A DNA stretch of 64,000 nucleotides from Durusdinium trenchii (GCA_963970005.1 CAXAMN010003891.1:1398975-1462974); one strand, 5' to 3'; positions 21,633 to 33,135 are shown, counted from the first letter of the stretch. Made by a program: numbers and translations. The notes: generated by a model from the letters alone, not told the origin.

Positions 21633-22829
21633 GTGTGTCCGTTGTTTCCTTAAAACATGGATTCGCTTGACGGCATTGTGTTGCTGGAATCGGTCATACA
21701 CAAAAAACGGAGCAGTATTTACTGGGTCTGTGGCACTTTGCCACTTAAGGCCAAACACAAAGATGTGTTGTTTCACAATAACTTTATCATGCAAACATGG
21801 GAGGTTGTACTAGTTACTAGATCAACAGGACATATCAAGCTTACACACCTTGCAGTCAGGTTCTTTTTTTGTTTGGTGGAAAGCAGTCCTGCGACCCAAC
21901 AGCATTCCTCCAAATCCTTCCTTATTATTCTGCATGTCCAATTGCAATTCACCTTTGGAGCTGGTATATAGGCAGCATCAAACCCTCCGAGAGACATGTA
22001 ACTGGAAACCCTCCGGTTGACAAAGGACGGCAATCCTGTCCACTTCCATGTGTGATTGACCAGCGGGTGATATAGGCGACTGCTGAACTGAATTCCTTCC
22101 CATATGGATCCACTGCCAGGTTCTCAGGTACGGTAACACTGGACCCGACAATGGCGCCTACATCAAACATCGTCTCCGTCCTCACCGTACCTGAGGTTCG
22201 GTATGTGGATCCATAGGGCTTGAAGTGCCCGAACATTTACATTCACTTCCCAGCAACCACACCTGCTCAGCATCGAGGCCTATCTCCAGTGGAAGTCCAG
22301 CTGGCGCTTGGCCTACTCTTTGCGCTGGGATACCTAGATGACATATATCACGTGGCCCAAGTGTGGTGAGAACTCACCTTTCACCCTTTCCAGTCTAGAT
22401 GTTCAGGGTGAAAACGAAAACAAGCTGTAGTAGGACGACCTGAGTCAGATCAGTAGATTGAGGATATTTGGAGGGTTCATCAGAATTGAGGAGAACCTAA
22501 GTAAACAAAAATTGTTGTTCCTTTGTGAGTCTAGATCCCTTTTGATTTGTCTCAATTAGGAGAAGGAACGCAAGCAACTCTGCAAACAGCAGAACTATAT
22601 TGTGGAGATATTGAGTGCATATCATGTGAGCCACAACCTTTGACCAGACCCTCAATTTTTGGGAGTTTGGTTTTGACATGTTTTGAATGTTCCCGTTCAA
22701 TAAACTTCTGAATCATCGCCACTTTAGCTTTAACATGGCTTTCACCAGATCTCCGGTCCCTCCTCAAAGACGGCCACGGCCCGATCTGACTGCTGAGCTG
22801 CGCCTTCTTCGCTCGCTCCACCGGCCCAG

Positions 22830-22908
22830 GTCTCCACGGGGTGTCCTTGAAGACCTTCTATCGACGCATGCAGCGAGAAGGCCCCAGCTTGCTCGTGATC
22901 CAGGCGCG
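22830..22908 (+). CDS. Candidate exon, unknown protein
   Basis: CCGGCCCAG precedes a frame (two bases, then CTC) reading LHGVSLKTFYRRMQREGPSL then LVIQA, ended by a GT donor in GCGCG/GTTGTG. It has good third-position bias. An overlapping longer frame reads into Arg/Pro-rich sequence and looks like the shadow. Confidence 0.45.
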
Positions 22909-23030
22909 GTTGTGACACCCGACCCACGGGCGGGTCGCAGGGCCCCGTGCGCGTGAGTGAACCGGGAGCGTGGTGATCTAGGCGGAACTTCGGAGGAAGC
23001 GGTTGGAAAGGGGCACATGAGGACTAATTG

Positions 23031-23125
23031 CCCATACACTCCATGTATGCCATATATGCCTACATTGACCCCCCCAAACCACCCCAACTGATCGGCATAT
23101 ATGGCAGTCCCATGGAGTGTATGGG
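23031..23125. mobile_element. Family D inverted-repeat element
   Basis: CCCATACACTCCATGTATGC at the left pairs with GGCAGTCCCATGGAGTGTATGGG at the right, with GGCATATATGGC near the right arm. The flanks are TTG on the left and TTA on the right, a near-match to the three-base duplication seen at 57493. Confidence 0.65.
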
Positions 23126-23716
23126 TTATGGGTCAATGTTACTCATCTGTATGTCAATGTTCACAATCAGATGAGCGGATGTGTCCTGGAATCGGAAGAT
23201 TTCACCTATATATGACATATAAATTAAATATAGTATAGGCTTATGAGAACGAACCAATAACTCACGATCCTGCAACTGTATAGGGTGCCAGGCACTTGAT
23301 TGTTGATGGCCAAAGTGGATTGTAGGGGGGCAGATACGGACTTTCCATCTTCAAACGAAAGCCAGTGCCCATCGCCGAACATCGCGGAGTATTCTGAGAG
23401 CCACTTAGACTTCACTTGATCTTTGCGGTCGCCCAAACTGGAAACAGACTACAATACAAACAAATCATGGATTATGATCCAGCACCTACCACATCCACAG
23501 CAAACAGACTACGTATTCACATGTATTTGCATCTTTCAATTGAAGCTGTATATACCCCCAAATAAACAAAAACCTCTCTCTTCCGAAGTTTGAAGCTGTA
23601 TATTCCGAAGTCTTCTCGCGCTCTTTTTGGTTTCCACCTTCCTCTAACCCTGTCCCTCTCGTACTCTCTCTCTTCCCCCACTGGGTTTGGGCGCTTGGCC
23701 ACGCTCGGCGGTGCAG

Positions 23717-23775
23717 GACCATCAGGGCCACGTCTTCGGCGGCTTCGCGGCGAGCGCCTGGCGTTTGGGCGACCG
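23717..23775 (+). CDS. TLDc-domain protein, exon with VFGGF motif
   Basis: After GGTGCAG the frame reads DHQGHVFGGFAASAWRLGD and ends with two bases (CG) at a donor CCG/GTGCCC. TLDc domains (as in OXR1, NCOA7 and TBC1D24, linked to oxidative-stress resistance and V-ATPase) begin with 'd..G.vFGGfa..pW', which this matches closely. The leftover CG joins the first G of the exon at 24243 to give Arg and continue in frame into the next TLDc motif. A long poly-G run (23822-23840) follows in the intron. Confidence 0.8.
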
Positions 23776-23821
23776 GTGCCCGGGGGCGGGCGCGGCAGGG
23801 TGGCGGGGGGGGTCGGGGGGT

Positions 23822-23840
23822 GGGGGGGGGGGGGGGGGGG
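23822..23840 (+). repeat. Poly-G run
   Basis: An almost uninterrupted run of about 19 G, preceded by GGGGGGGTCGGGGGGTG, lies in the intron of the TLDc gene. Another long G run is at 32091-32101. Such runs can form G-quadruplexes, and their length in the assembly may be unreliable. Confidence 0.85.
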
Positions 23841-24242
23841 CCCGGTGGGTTGGGAAGAACAGCGAAGTGAGGAGTTTTGGGGAAGATCCTCCAGATGAAG
23901 AGCTCGAAGATGTGGTTATCGGTCTATGTGCTTGGAGTGATATGTGGTTGGTTCATCTATAGCTAAGGAGTGGTCGAGAGGTCTCAGTGTGGTCTCAAAG
24001 TGCGATACCATGTGCAGCTGTGAGATGCAGAACCACAAGCTGTTTGCTTGGTTTTGAGCTCCTTTTGTGGCGTAGAACCATGGAGGAGGGAAAGTTCATT
24101 GCAGGTGAACTTGTGGGACCCCTCAATTGCAGGGACTTTGGAGGGCAGGGGATGCTAGGCTTTAGGGCGTTCACTGTTGGAACCCAACACCAGACACGAG
24201 CTGCTTGGAGTGAGCTCCGACCACCTCCGGCCTTACCGGCAG

Positions 24243-24291
24243 GTACTATGGCACCGGCGAAAGCTTCGTTTTTCGATTCAGGCCGGACCGG
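24243..24291 (+). CDS. TLDc-domain protein, exon with YYGTGESF motif
   Basis: CCGGCAG/G is followed by YYGTGESFVFRFRPDR. This is the second TLDc hallmark ('yyGtgesFlf.f'), and its phase joins the exon ending at 23775 without a shift. The donor ACCGG/GTGGGG is my best guess. Reading on without splicing gives VGPGRRHM, then an in-frame TAG, then NEFYVRRQWF and another TAG. The expected downstream motifs ('W.g.N..f' and the poly-Gly 'GGGGGfglwl') were not found, so the rest of the domain lies further on or is lost. Confidence 0.8.
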
Positions 24292-25033
24292 GTGGGGCCG
24301 GGCAGGCGCCACATGTAGAACGAGTTCTACGTGCGGCGCCAGTGGTTCTAGTAGACGAAGTCCATGAAGCTATGTTGGAGATTCTACTTGTAGGCTTCTC
24401 AATCATGCCTAGTGGAACTCCAACCGACCAGCTCCACCAAGCTAGTTGGGGATGCAAAACTGATGCAAGCTAGTAGGGATCCACTGCCATTTCCTGACAA
24501 TGTCGGATCCAACAGGCTACTTGGCATTCGGCAGGATGAAGTACAACATGTCTCAACGACGGGTTTACCCTCTATGAGTTAAGAGTGTAAACAAGATCCC
24601 TTCGCTGCAGCTTTCTTAACTGCCAAGACCCACAGGATGCAGTTGAAAGAGAAACCCGACATCCTATACAAAAAGTTCAGATTACTAAAGGAGTTCAGAT
24701 TACGCTCCCTGGAATCATTCATCCAAGGACACTTCTCCATCATTCTCCACTTTTTGTGATAATTTCGAGGCAGTGTACATCGGTGTTGAGGCTGAAAGGA
24801 CATGAAAGGACTATGTAACATGCATGCTGTGTAGATTCCATTTCCATTTGGAAGCCTGGACGTGTGAGGAGACTGCTTCCGGTCAAAACGGTTCCTCACT
24901 GAACATGATTTGCCATGTTCATGAGCTGGATCGCTTATATAGTTCTCCATGGTCCCACTTGAGGGTGTTTAGCATCCATCAGCACAACCAAACATATTGG
25001 AGGTCTTTCCCAAAACTGAGGTGGTTGGTGCAG

Positions 25034-25107
25034 GATGCGGAAATCCATCCATGTTCGTGTCGAAGCACCTCGACCTCACCCTCTACCTCACCCGTGCAAC
25101 AGCGCAC
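25034..25107 (+). CDS. Candidate exon, unknown protein
   Basis: TTGGTGCAG/GA leads into CGNPSMFVSKHLDLTLYLTR then ATAH, closed by a GT at GCGCAC/GTGACC. It has a beta-like hydrophobic alternation. It could belong to the TLDc gene upstream, but I cannot align it to that domain. Confidence 0.5.
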
Positions 25108-25234
25108 GTGACCTCTCGACCTTTGCCCTGAAATCCAGGCAGCCAAAGCCTAAGCCAGTGGTCTCGGCTCGGGTCGAGCCACTGGGACTCAAACGGGGGA
25201 GGCAGGGAGAGGGAGGAAGGGAAGAGATCTAAAA

Positions 25235-25471
25235 GTGGGCCCACTTCGTGCGCCAGCTAGGGTGCAGGTACTGAAAACAGGTCAAAACGGGAAGGATCTT
25301 AGGGTCTTGGAGGAGGTAGGATACAGGGTGGACGTATTCCGGAGAATGGTCGACAGGATCGAGGACATTTTCAGGAGGGTCTCCGGGCCCGACATGCGCC
25401 CCCCCTCCCACTTCAATCGGCAGCCCGACATGAACTCCTTCCTGCACCTGTATCTTCCTGCGTTTTGCTAG
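25235..25471 (+). CDS. 78-codon open frame, unknown
   Basis: The frame includes LRVLEEVGYRVDVFRRMVDR then IEDIFRRVSGPDMRPPSHF and ends LYLPAFC at a TAG. It is protein-like in composition. The minus strand is open over the same region for 91 codons. It lies just upstream of a LINE-like remnant and may be part of the same old element. Confidence 0.35.
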   Translation: MGPLRAPARVQVLKTGQNGKDLRVLEEVGYRVDVFRRMVDRIEDIFRRVSGPDMRPPSHFNRQPDMNSFLHLYLPAFC

Positions 25472-25525
25472 GAGATGGCTGGCGAGTTGTAGATTCCCTG
25501 GCATGCCATAGTTTGCTTATTGAAA

Positions 25526-25860
25526 CGGCTACATCGACATCTATCGGAATCCCACATATCGGATTCTCAAAGGTTCAATGCAACAAAGACCCATGCCGAA
25601 TAGTATGGTGACATCCAGATGGCTAGGACATGTCCTCAAAACACGGGCGCCCATCTTTCAAGTACTGCAGTGGTCGTGTCGTTTCAAGGCCCGCGCACTC
25701 TGCTAAGGCCTTCTTCGGAGAAGGACCGGTCAGGCAAGGACTCAGCCCAAACCCAGGTTTGAGGGTCTTGACCATGAGCTCATGAAAGGAGAAGCAACCA
25801 TCCAAGCCATGTTGCACGAGCCTCCCAGGCCTCCAACCACAAGCCGTGTTTAATGCAAGG
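25526..25860 (+). mobile_element. Decayed LINE-type reverse transcriptase tail
   Basis: In one frame the sequence reads YRILKGSMQQRPMPNSMVTS then RWLGHVLKTRAPIFQVLQ up to a TAA. After that the same frame resumes with RRRTGQARTQPKPRFEGLDH then ELMKGEATIQAMLHE. 'RWLGHVLR' followed by an 'R.GRPR..W' region is the typical C-terminal signature of non-LTR retrotransposon polymerase proteins. The internal stop and the loss of everything upstream show a dead fragment. The assignment rests mainly on one motif. Confidence 0.45.
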
Positions 25861-26768
25861 GGGGAGGAGGCAACGTACTGCGTTGGACTTCGAGCACCGC
25901 TTCCTGCGATGCACTTGGTTGTCAACAGCATACATCCGTTGGCAGGGACTGCTCAGGCAGCCGTAGATGAAGTGCGGAGCCCAAATTCATCGACCAGAAA
26001 CGCGGGTCAGTGCTGGCACATGGCGGGTCAGTGTTTAAGCATTAACGGATGTTTATGCAGCTTGTTCAAAGAATTCAAGTACTTTTTGGTAGTTTTTGTA
26101 GTTCTTCCACATGCTGTGATTTGCTGTGAAAATGTGTAATTAATTGTTTAATAAGACCTTGACGTGCCTTATATATAATACAACCTTCCATTGTGAAGCA
26201 TTGTGCATCGCGCGGCAAAACTCCACGACATCCACCAACAGATCCAGAACAGATCCAGCAAATCAGCCATCGCACGGGTGTTATGTTTGAACATGGTTGT
26301 TGTGTCATGTGATGTCCATTGCCATTGCCAGGTGCCATACATGCTGGCCGTGTTGGGTCGCGGAAAAGTGAGGCACCAACAGAGATGATATCCATCTTCA
26401 ATGGACATTTGTTCTTTCAGAGGTTTGCTCTGACCAGTTCCTTGCATGGTCATCAGGCTGGTGCGACTGAGGCGATGCAGCTGCTGGATAGTTGGCACAC
26501 CAAGGTGCCAGAGCGCAGGGGAGGTGGTGGTCAAGTGGTCAAAGGCTGGCGCTGAACACAGCAAAGGGATGGTAAACCTCCTCCATATCCCTGTGTTTCA
26601 TTTCATTTCAATATATGGACCATATTTTTGCTCTATACCCGGCAGAAAGTCACGGGGTAGCCATAAGGCCATGCAAGGGCCTTGCAAAGTGCTTCTCGAC
26701 AGTCAGGGCTATCACGAAAGCATGTGATGTGTGAATGTGCGTCCCACTATTCGCATGCCACTGCCACT

Positions 26769-26862
26769 ATGGCATTTGGGGACACCATCTCCAGCCGGTA
26801 CTCGAAGAAAAGAGTGTTGGAGGACAGGATTTATCAAGACAACAAGCTGAGACTCCATGCAG
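26769..26862 (+). CDS. Candidate first coding or internal exon, unknown protein
   Basis: The frame from ATG reads MAFGDTISSRYSKKRVLEDR then IYQDNKLRLHA, with a donor GCAG/GTATAG at 26863. An internal acceptor (CATCTCCAG, 26794) would start it at the second Ser. Lys/Arg-rich and helical, it could be a nucleic-acid or protein-binding segment. Function unknown. Confidence 0.5.
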
Positions 26863-27041
26863 GTATAGTTACGAGTCTTTTTTGTAAGTTTTGGTGAGAT
26901 TCTGTCGCAAGAGTCGACTCTGACCTTGTTTGGCTTCATCTAAAGGTGCCTTCAGATGAACAACAAGCCAGCAGTGATTGGGCCTTCCTTAGGCCTTCTT
27001 CGGCCTTTTTTGAAGACCCAGTTCTTCTTCCAGCCAGCCAG

Positions 27042-27090
27042 GTGAAGGAAGAAGCGGCACGCGCAGACCTGGAGGACACGGAAGACTCCA
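27042..27090 (+). CDS. Short candidate exon, acidic
   Basis: A pyrimidine-rich acceptor (CTTCTTCCAGCCAGCCAG) is followed by VKEEAARADLEDTEDS and a GT donor in CTCCA/GTGGAT. It is strongly acidic, probably a linker. It lies 180 bases after the exon at 26769, but the phases do not join directly. Confidence 0.45.
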
Positions 27091-27268
27091 GTGGATCCGT
27101 TCTTCGATGTTTTTACCTTTTGCTCAAATCTATGGCTTGCATACTTCCACAAGTAAATCATAGTAAATCCTACTCCCCTTCAGACTCTTGGCTCCAAACT
27201 CCCTCAAATTCAGACTCCAGGCTCACTGTCGTTCCTTTTGGCCCTCACTGGCTCCCTCCTCACCCCAG

Positions 27269-27390
27269 CCCCCTCGCTGGAAGCAGCGCTCTCCCGGAGA
27301 GTGCGCTACTCTCCAGGCGGCGCGGTGTGGCCGAGTCATGTCAGCCACCGAGGCCGGTGCTTTGGTGCTTCGGTGCTGGAGATGGGAGAG
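27269..27390 (+). CDS. Candidate exon, frame uncertain
   Basis: The CTCACCCCAG acceptor opens a GC-rich block that is open in all three plus frames. I prefer the frame with LEAALSRRVRYSPGGAVWPS then HVSHRGRCFGASVLEMG. The 228-codon open frame that includes it runs on through repeat sequence and is not one exon. Confidence 0.35.
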
Positions 27391-28139
27391 ATCAGAATAT
27401 ATAAGGAAGCCGCATCCAGACAAACCCGGACCTGCACCAAAGGGGGGAGTTACCAATATATGGAAGCCCAGTATGGAAGCCCCTTATACACATTGGAAAC
27501 CCCCAGATGGACTTCAGTCGTACCTTCGTCTTCGGTTCGGTGGGACTGGGGTTGGTGGATGCGTGGGTTTGGAGGGTCCTGTCATACCGAAGGAGGTACA
27601 ACTGAAACCCTAGGGCCTGTAGGGCCTGGAACCCCCCCCAGAAGAACGAAACATTGGGCGTTCGCGGCTCCTGGGAGTAGTGGAGAAGAGTCTCTCGTTG
27701 TTTTTCATCATCATCTCATTGTCGATTCACCTACTTCCCGGTGCATGAACACGATGAACCGCTATGAACACCCCCCCCGGAATCATCATGGGTTAGTAGA
27801 GTTTCACCACCAAACCTGCTACGAGGAGGTCGTTTGGTCGTCCGGGACCGGGCCCATCCACGTGATCATGATTCCAGGGAGTGCAGGTTCAGGAAGCCTC
27901 TCAACATGCCCCCCCTATGGATGATGACAAGTGGGGAGAGTATTTACCATCCGGTTTGGAAGGTCTTGATTTTGTGTGAACCAGGTGTAGCTCAAACATG
28001 GATGGCCGGTTTATGGGGGGAACGTTTGAGCGCTGTTTTCTTCCTGACTGATTTATCTCGGAAAAGCCTCAAACTCTTGCGAAGCCTTGCGAAGCCAGCC
28101 CTCCTGCGAAGCCTCCAGCCCAGGCATTCCTTGAACCAA

Positions 28140-28216
28140 GACACTGCTCATGTGAACCAGTCTTCCTGCGGCAGCCCCGAGCAAAATGCACTGGGTTTCA
28201 CCACATGAGCAGTGTC
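28140..28216. repeat. Hairpin-forming inverted repeat
   Basis: GACACTGCTCATGTG (28140-28154) is the perfect complement of CACATGAGCAGTGTC (28202-28216). The pairing extends imperfectly inward through AACCAG and CTGGGTTT. The total span is 77 bases. It is not related to families A to D. Confidence 0.75.
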
Positions 28217-30225
28217 CATCTACACCACTACATGGATCCACTGCATGGACCCCAGGTGTCCATGACTGGCCACATTAGTGTGTTAATGTTGCTCTCTTTG
28301 AGGGATGCCAAGTCTATAGACCCAGGGCGTGTCCCATTACCAGTTACAGTTGGTAAAAGATTCTGGCAGGGGATAGTACCTACCCCGTAGGGATCCACTG
28401 CCCAAAATCTTGGTCGAAGTTCGAAGTCGCCAGGCCTTGGATGCTTTGCTGGAGCCAGGCAGGAGCAGAACGAGAAGGGCATGCAACCAGGGCAGGCAGT
28501 GGACCAGGTGTTGGGACGACAACCAGCCTCAAATCATGTGTCACGGAGGAATATGTTTATGCAACTGTTTTTGTTTTGGCTCACCGGCCGCTGGGGGAAT
28601 CCAGCGACGAAACATGTTGGATGTTCACGAGGAGGCCAAGCAAAGAGGAGGGGCAGAAGCACCGAAACAAGAGTGGAACTTACACTCCCTGAGCCAATTG
28701 TGGAAGTGGACAACCACCTGATTTGTCAGGGGGGCCATCCATTCGCTGCCATGCCATCCGCTTCGATTATTCCAGGGAGTGCAGGTGGATGAGTCCATCT
28801 AATATTAGTGCTTTCAGCGCTTCTTGTATGTGCAGATTCCCCCTTCATTGATGGAAGAGCTATGATATGTGATGCACCGCCCTAGGCGCATCCCCATGTT
28901 GCTGGGTCAGCTGAGAATCCCCATTGTACATTCCTTGCACATGGGAGTGATGAATTAAGCTGTATTTAGATGTACCTAGAATATCCTAGAATAGTTCTTA
29001 AATTTTAAGAACTCTTCCTTGAACAGTTAAATCTTCAACCTTCCCACCTTTTGCCGCATTGGATCAGGTTCTGATGCCCGGGCACTTAGCTCTTCCGCAT
29101 TTTCCGGGGATGCAGCTTCATTTTTGAGTGGGACAAAGGTTGACCAAAAACATCCAGAAACGCAATCCTTAGGTGAACCCTTTTGCAGATGAACATGGAC
29201 CCTGAACACCGCTGGGTGGTAGACAAGAAAGGACCATGTTGGTTTGCAAGGGGGGTGCTCCTATGGTGACTCCTTGAGCCTAGTGGTGATCGAAGTCTTG
29301 GCAAGTGGCCACAAGTTTGATCCAAACTTGGCGCCATGGTTGAATCGCCACGGCTTTTCTCGCCCGCGGCTCCAACGGCACCAAATCTTTTTTGTTTGAC
29401 CCTTTGCGACTCGGGGATTGGTCTTTGGTGGTAGGTTCGCTCAGATCTGAGACACCGGTTTCACTTGCTCTCCTCAGTCTGCCAGAAATGTAGGGGAAGG
29501 GAAGGGGTTTTGGTTTGGTCAACTTACAATTGTTTTCCTTAGGCAGGTCACGTGAAGCAAGGGGCATGTCTTGGGCAGCGGTCTTGTGCCATTGAGGCCA
29601 TAGCTCCCCCAGAGGCGGAGGAGGAGTTGGAGGCAGAGCACCAGTGGAGCATGGGGTCTCGTGAAGGGCATTGAAGGAAACACAAGAGGGACATGGGCAC
29701 AACTCGCAACTCGAGGAGTTGCTCCCTCTACTATACTATATGCTTCACTTCATGTTGAGGATGCCTGGGTGCTAGCATCCTTGCAGAATTGGATTGGTTC
29801 GAGTTGGTATTTTGTACGAAGGACTGTAAGAGTGGGGCACCGTTTTCGGTGCTATTCTCAAGTCCACTGCACTTGTTCGAGTGAGGTTGTTTTGGACTGT
29901 TTTTGGGCTGCCACTGACAGGGGCCAATGTTTTTCTTGGGATGGATGTAGGGTACATATTGAACCCGGCTTGCAAGGATAACATGTCAGGCCGTGTTCTA
30001 GCAAGGCAGACATGCTTGTCAGAAGTTAAGCAACTGGAGGCTGTTCACGTGCGGTACCTGATGCAAGTTACAAAGGATTGATTGTTTTGTTTTGTTTTTG
30101 TTTGTTTCACTAACGCCAGGGAGTATATATATATATATATACAGTACACATGTTGTTATTGCTTTGGCTATCCGATTCCGCCCATGCCGTACATAGCGGT
30201 CCTTCCCCCGTCCTTCCCTCCGCAG
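28217..30225. other. Noncoding stretch
   Basis: There is no exon I can support. Open frames near 28410-28790 are all short and unconvincing. The region 28980-29050 is AT-rich. Confidence 0.4.
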
Positions 30226-30312
30226 GACTTGGAGGTCGGTAGCGCCGGGTGTTCTGCGGAGCTGTTGGATGGGAGAAAAGAACCTAAAGGGATCGAAGGA
30301 TCGGTTGTTTAC
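30226..30312 (+). CDS. Possible exon before a family A element
   Basis: CCCTCCGCAG opens a frame reading DLEVGSAGCSAELLDGRKEP then KGIEGSVVY. A GT donor occurs very early (GTCG/GTAGCG, 30239), which would leave only 13 bases. The right limit is set by the family A element that starts at 30317. Confidence 0.35.
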
Positions 30313-30316
30313 TGCC

Positions 30317-30412
30317 CCTATAGGGCTCCTGTTACGGTTAGACCCGCAGGTACGATGGTACCTGGCACCCACCCTAACCAGCTTGGAAAACGGAGGTAGG
30401 CCAGGAGCCCAA
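30317..30412. repeat. Family A element, diverged
   Basis: It has TAGGGCTCCTGTTACGG at the left, the core CCTGGCACCCACCCTAACC, and ACGGAGGTAGGCCAGGAGCCC at the right. It is recognisable but lacks the outer CCCTAGGG on the right. Confidence 0.5.
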
Positions 30413-31076
30413 GGCCGGGTGCATAGGACAGCTGCGTTGGCCTCCAACCTACTTGCGGCCTCCAACCTGGACGGTGACGGCATATTTCGATCGATCGGCG
30501 CAGCCTTCTGTGGTCTCGTTCTTCGATCTGGTTGGCCCACCTACTTGAGCGATGGAGCGAGTGGAGCGTGCTTAGTCGGAGCGAGTAGGGGAGCCTTCCG
30601 ATCCACGACTCCACACCGGAGGATGGGAGCTGGTATGGGGGCGCGGAGCAGGGCGGCGCTGAGAACCGTGGGGTTCGAAAGCAACCATTTCGGGCAATTG
30701 ATCACTGATTTGGGGCAGAAGAGCTTCAAAATCAGTTCACGAAAGTTGGGCATCCTGAACGAAAGTGGTTGACAAAGCTCCACAAAGGTGCTGAGCACAG
30801 CTGCTTGTAAGTCGGTTCAGGCATTTTTGAAGTGCTTCAGCATCTACTGTTCTGTGCCTGTGCCACCCCTTCCATCACCTAGGTATTGACAATTTGCCGG
30901 CCCTTTTTTCAACAGCTTTAACAGCGAGAGGCACTCCCAACACTCAGAGACTCAGAGCACACTTGGAAGAATCCTGATTCCCTCCCCTGCCACTCCAACT
31001 CACCCAAATTCAATTACACTCCCCTCCCCACCACGTTCGACCGGACGTTCGCCCCGTTCGCCCCGTTCTTCGCCAG

Positions 31077-31198
31077 GTCTTCCACCACTCGAGCGAGGCC
31101 AAAGACGCCTTTTTCCTCTTCTCGGACGCGGAGCCGGCGGCGCCCAGACGACCCGTCGACCCAGTCCCGACCCGTCGCGGGGCGAACCGTGGGGCGAG
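31077..31198 (+). CDS. Strong candidate exon, unknown protein
   Basis: The acceptor CGTTCTTCGCCAG precedes VFHHSSEAKDAFFLFSDAEP, then AAPRRPVDPVPTRRGANRGA, with the donor GCGAG/GTAGCT at 31199. Splice signals are clear at both ends and third positions are almost all C or G. The first half looks like a folded segment and the second like a Pro/Arg-rich linker. Family unknown. Confidence 0.65.
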
Positions 31199-32090
31199 GT
31201 AGCTATGACTCACCCGCCAGACCTCACCTTTAAGGTGCGGAGGGGTTTGGTAGCGAACTGGCCGAGGATTGCCCCTGGTTTGGATCCTTGCAGTTGCGAA
31301 ACACACTTGTTTGGATGTCTCCCCTGGGATTCTTGTCCAAATAACCCAGCCAGTCCACCCCCATATATAGTCTTTTTTTTTTCCACAACATCTATAGCCA
31401 CTCCTGGTCCCTTGATGCTTCCATTACGTACAATATGTTGCAACCCCGCTGGCCGCTGGTCATAGCAAAGAACCGAGCCACGACACGAATCAACGTCTCA
31501 GCGTCAGACGTCTTGGGGAAGCTTAAGCCACTTCCCGTTCGCCCGGTCGCCTTCCAGTGACCTCCCTCAATATCCCCTGACCCGCCTTTTTCACTCCTCA
31601 TAGCTATCCGACGTCCTGAAGACCACATACGTTCCATACGGGACGGAGCCGTAAGTGCACTCCGTGGAACGGAGCGGAGTTGCTGGGTGACGAGATCAGG
31701 TGAACCTGTGCCAGGGTCACAGGTGACGAAGCCTCGGTGCCCTTGACCACCCAAATAGGGAGACACCCAAGAGACACCCGCTGTCAGACACGGCAAAGGC
31801 TCCAGGAAAGGGACCATCTGTCAAAAACACCATTGGTTTAATGTTTACTTTAAGTCCACCTTAGCAGAGGGTGGCCAAACGAAACGCCGAACGACCAAGG
31901 AACTGGCAAAACTTCTCACTGTCCGGTGCAATCACATCCCTGCTCTCCAGGTGCTTAGCGATGGGCGGTGGTAGTGGCTTTGCGCTCTATTTGGAGAAGG
32001 ACTGTGCCAGCTGCACTTCGACCCCGACACCCAGGGGTGCCTGTGAGTGTTCTAGTGGAACCTCTTCCTGGCACTAGTTTTTTTTTTTTG

Positions 32091-32101
32091 GGGGGGGGGG
32101 G
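32091..32101 (+). repeat. Poly-T/poly-G tract
   Basis: A run of T followed by a run of about 11 G. It is noncoding and unreliable in length. Confidence 0.7.
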
Positions 32102-32688
32102 GATCTGGCACTGAAGCAAGAGATCTATCACTAGGGGTGGGTGGTGAGTGGAAGCTGCAGACGTTCTGGTGAGCCCAAAGTGGGCAGTGGACAACTTGCT
32201 GGGCTGTGGAAGGGGCCTGAAAAGACAGTTTGTCAGAAGTGAAGGCAGAGAAATCGACTGATTTAGTGGAACCTTGGGTGCGAACCGTCTAACCCCAAAC
32301 TACCCCCCCATGAACATAACTTGACTGTCCTCAGGCGTACTCGGATGTTTTAACGACTTCTTATTAAACCACTATAAAGGCTGAGCCAACCCTTAGCAAA
32401 GGACCTGTGGACAGTCCAGAAGCGCTCCCCTTTCAGATTTTGAATAAGCCTTGCGTTTGGGCATGAATTGCTCAGGTGCCACAAGGAGAAGAGTTCACTG
32501 AACCCACGGCTAGGGCAGCGAGTAGGTGGAATTTGGACGGACCCCCTGGCCGAGCCGATCTCCGTACATGGACGGAGGTTCAGAAGGGTTGGTCTTCATC
32601 CCGGTGTCCACCTTCTCATCCCAGTCGTCCCGTCCATCGCTCACAGGATTTCCTCCATGGCCGCAGCGATCCCTGCTCCACCTTTCAG

Positions 32689-32758
32689 TCTGAGGCGCGC
32701 GCGATCCTTGCCCGCCCGCCCTGCTGCGGCAGAAGCGGAATCGCCGCACCTGGGGAAT
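32689..32758 (+). CDS. Candidate exon, frame uncertain
   Basis: The acceptor CCACCTTTCAG and the donor GAAT/GTATGT are both good. The likely frame is SEARAILARPPCCGRSGIAA then PGE. An upstream acceptor (CCGCAG, 32666) is also open in this frame. A second frame (LRRARSLPARPAAAEAES) is equally open. Cys-rich in the chosen frame. Unknown family. Confidence 0.4.
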
Positions 32759-33135
32759 GTATGTATGTTTGCCCAGCTCCCCTTTCTGAACAGCAATTCC
32801 AAGGAGAAGACCCATATTTGTGTGATAAGATATATATATATATATATACAAGCACATAAACACATGAACTATACAGGACAATTTGTTGGCATGTCTCCTG
32901 CATTGGATGATTTGGAGAAGATGCCATGTGGACTATCCAGACCTACTCTTGACATGGATGACCTTACAGGTATGTATGAGTTACGCCGAGAAGGTTAAAC
33001 AATCAGTTAGTGCTCGTCTATACAATATATGCCCAAGAAAGCGCTTAAAACATCAATCCTTTGGAAGTGCATTCATTCTCCCGTCATTCAGACCCATGGC
33101 TTTGGCTGTGTTGAGACAAAAGTCTGTCTTCTCAG

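Noticed and set aside
27238..27924. 228-codon plus-strand open frame
   Set aside because: Only the first 40 or so codons look like an exon. The remainder has Trp/Gly/His-rich, unprotein-like composition and runs through element-like sequence (CCTTCGTC...GGAGGTACAACTGAAACCC).
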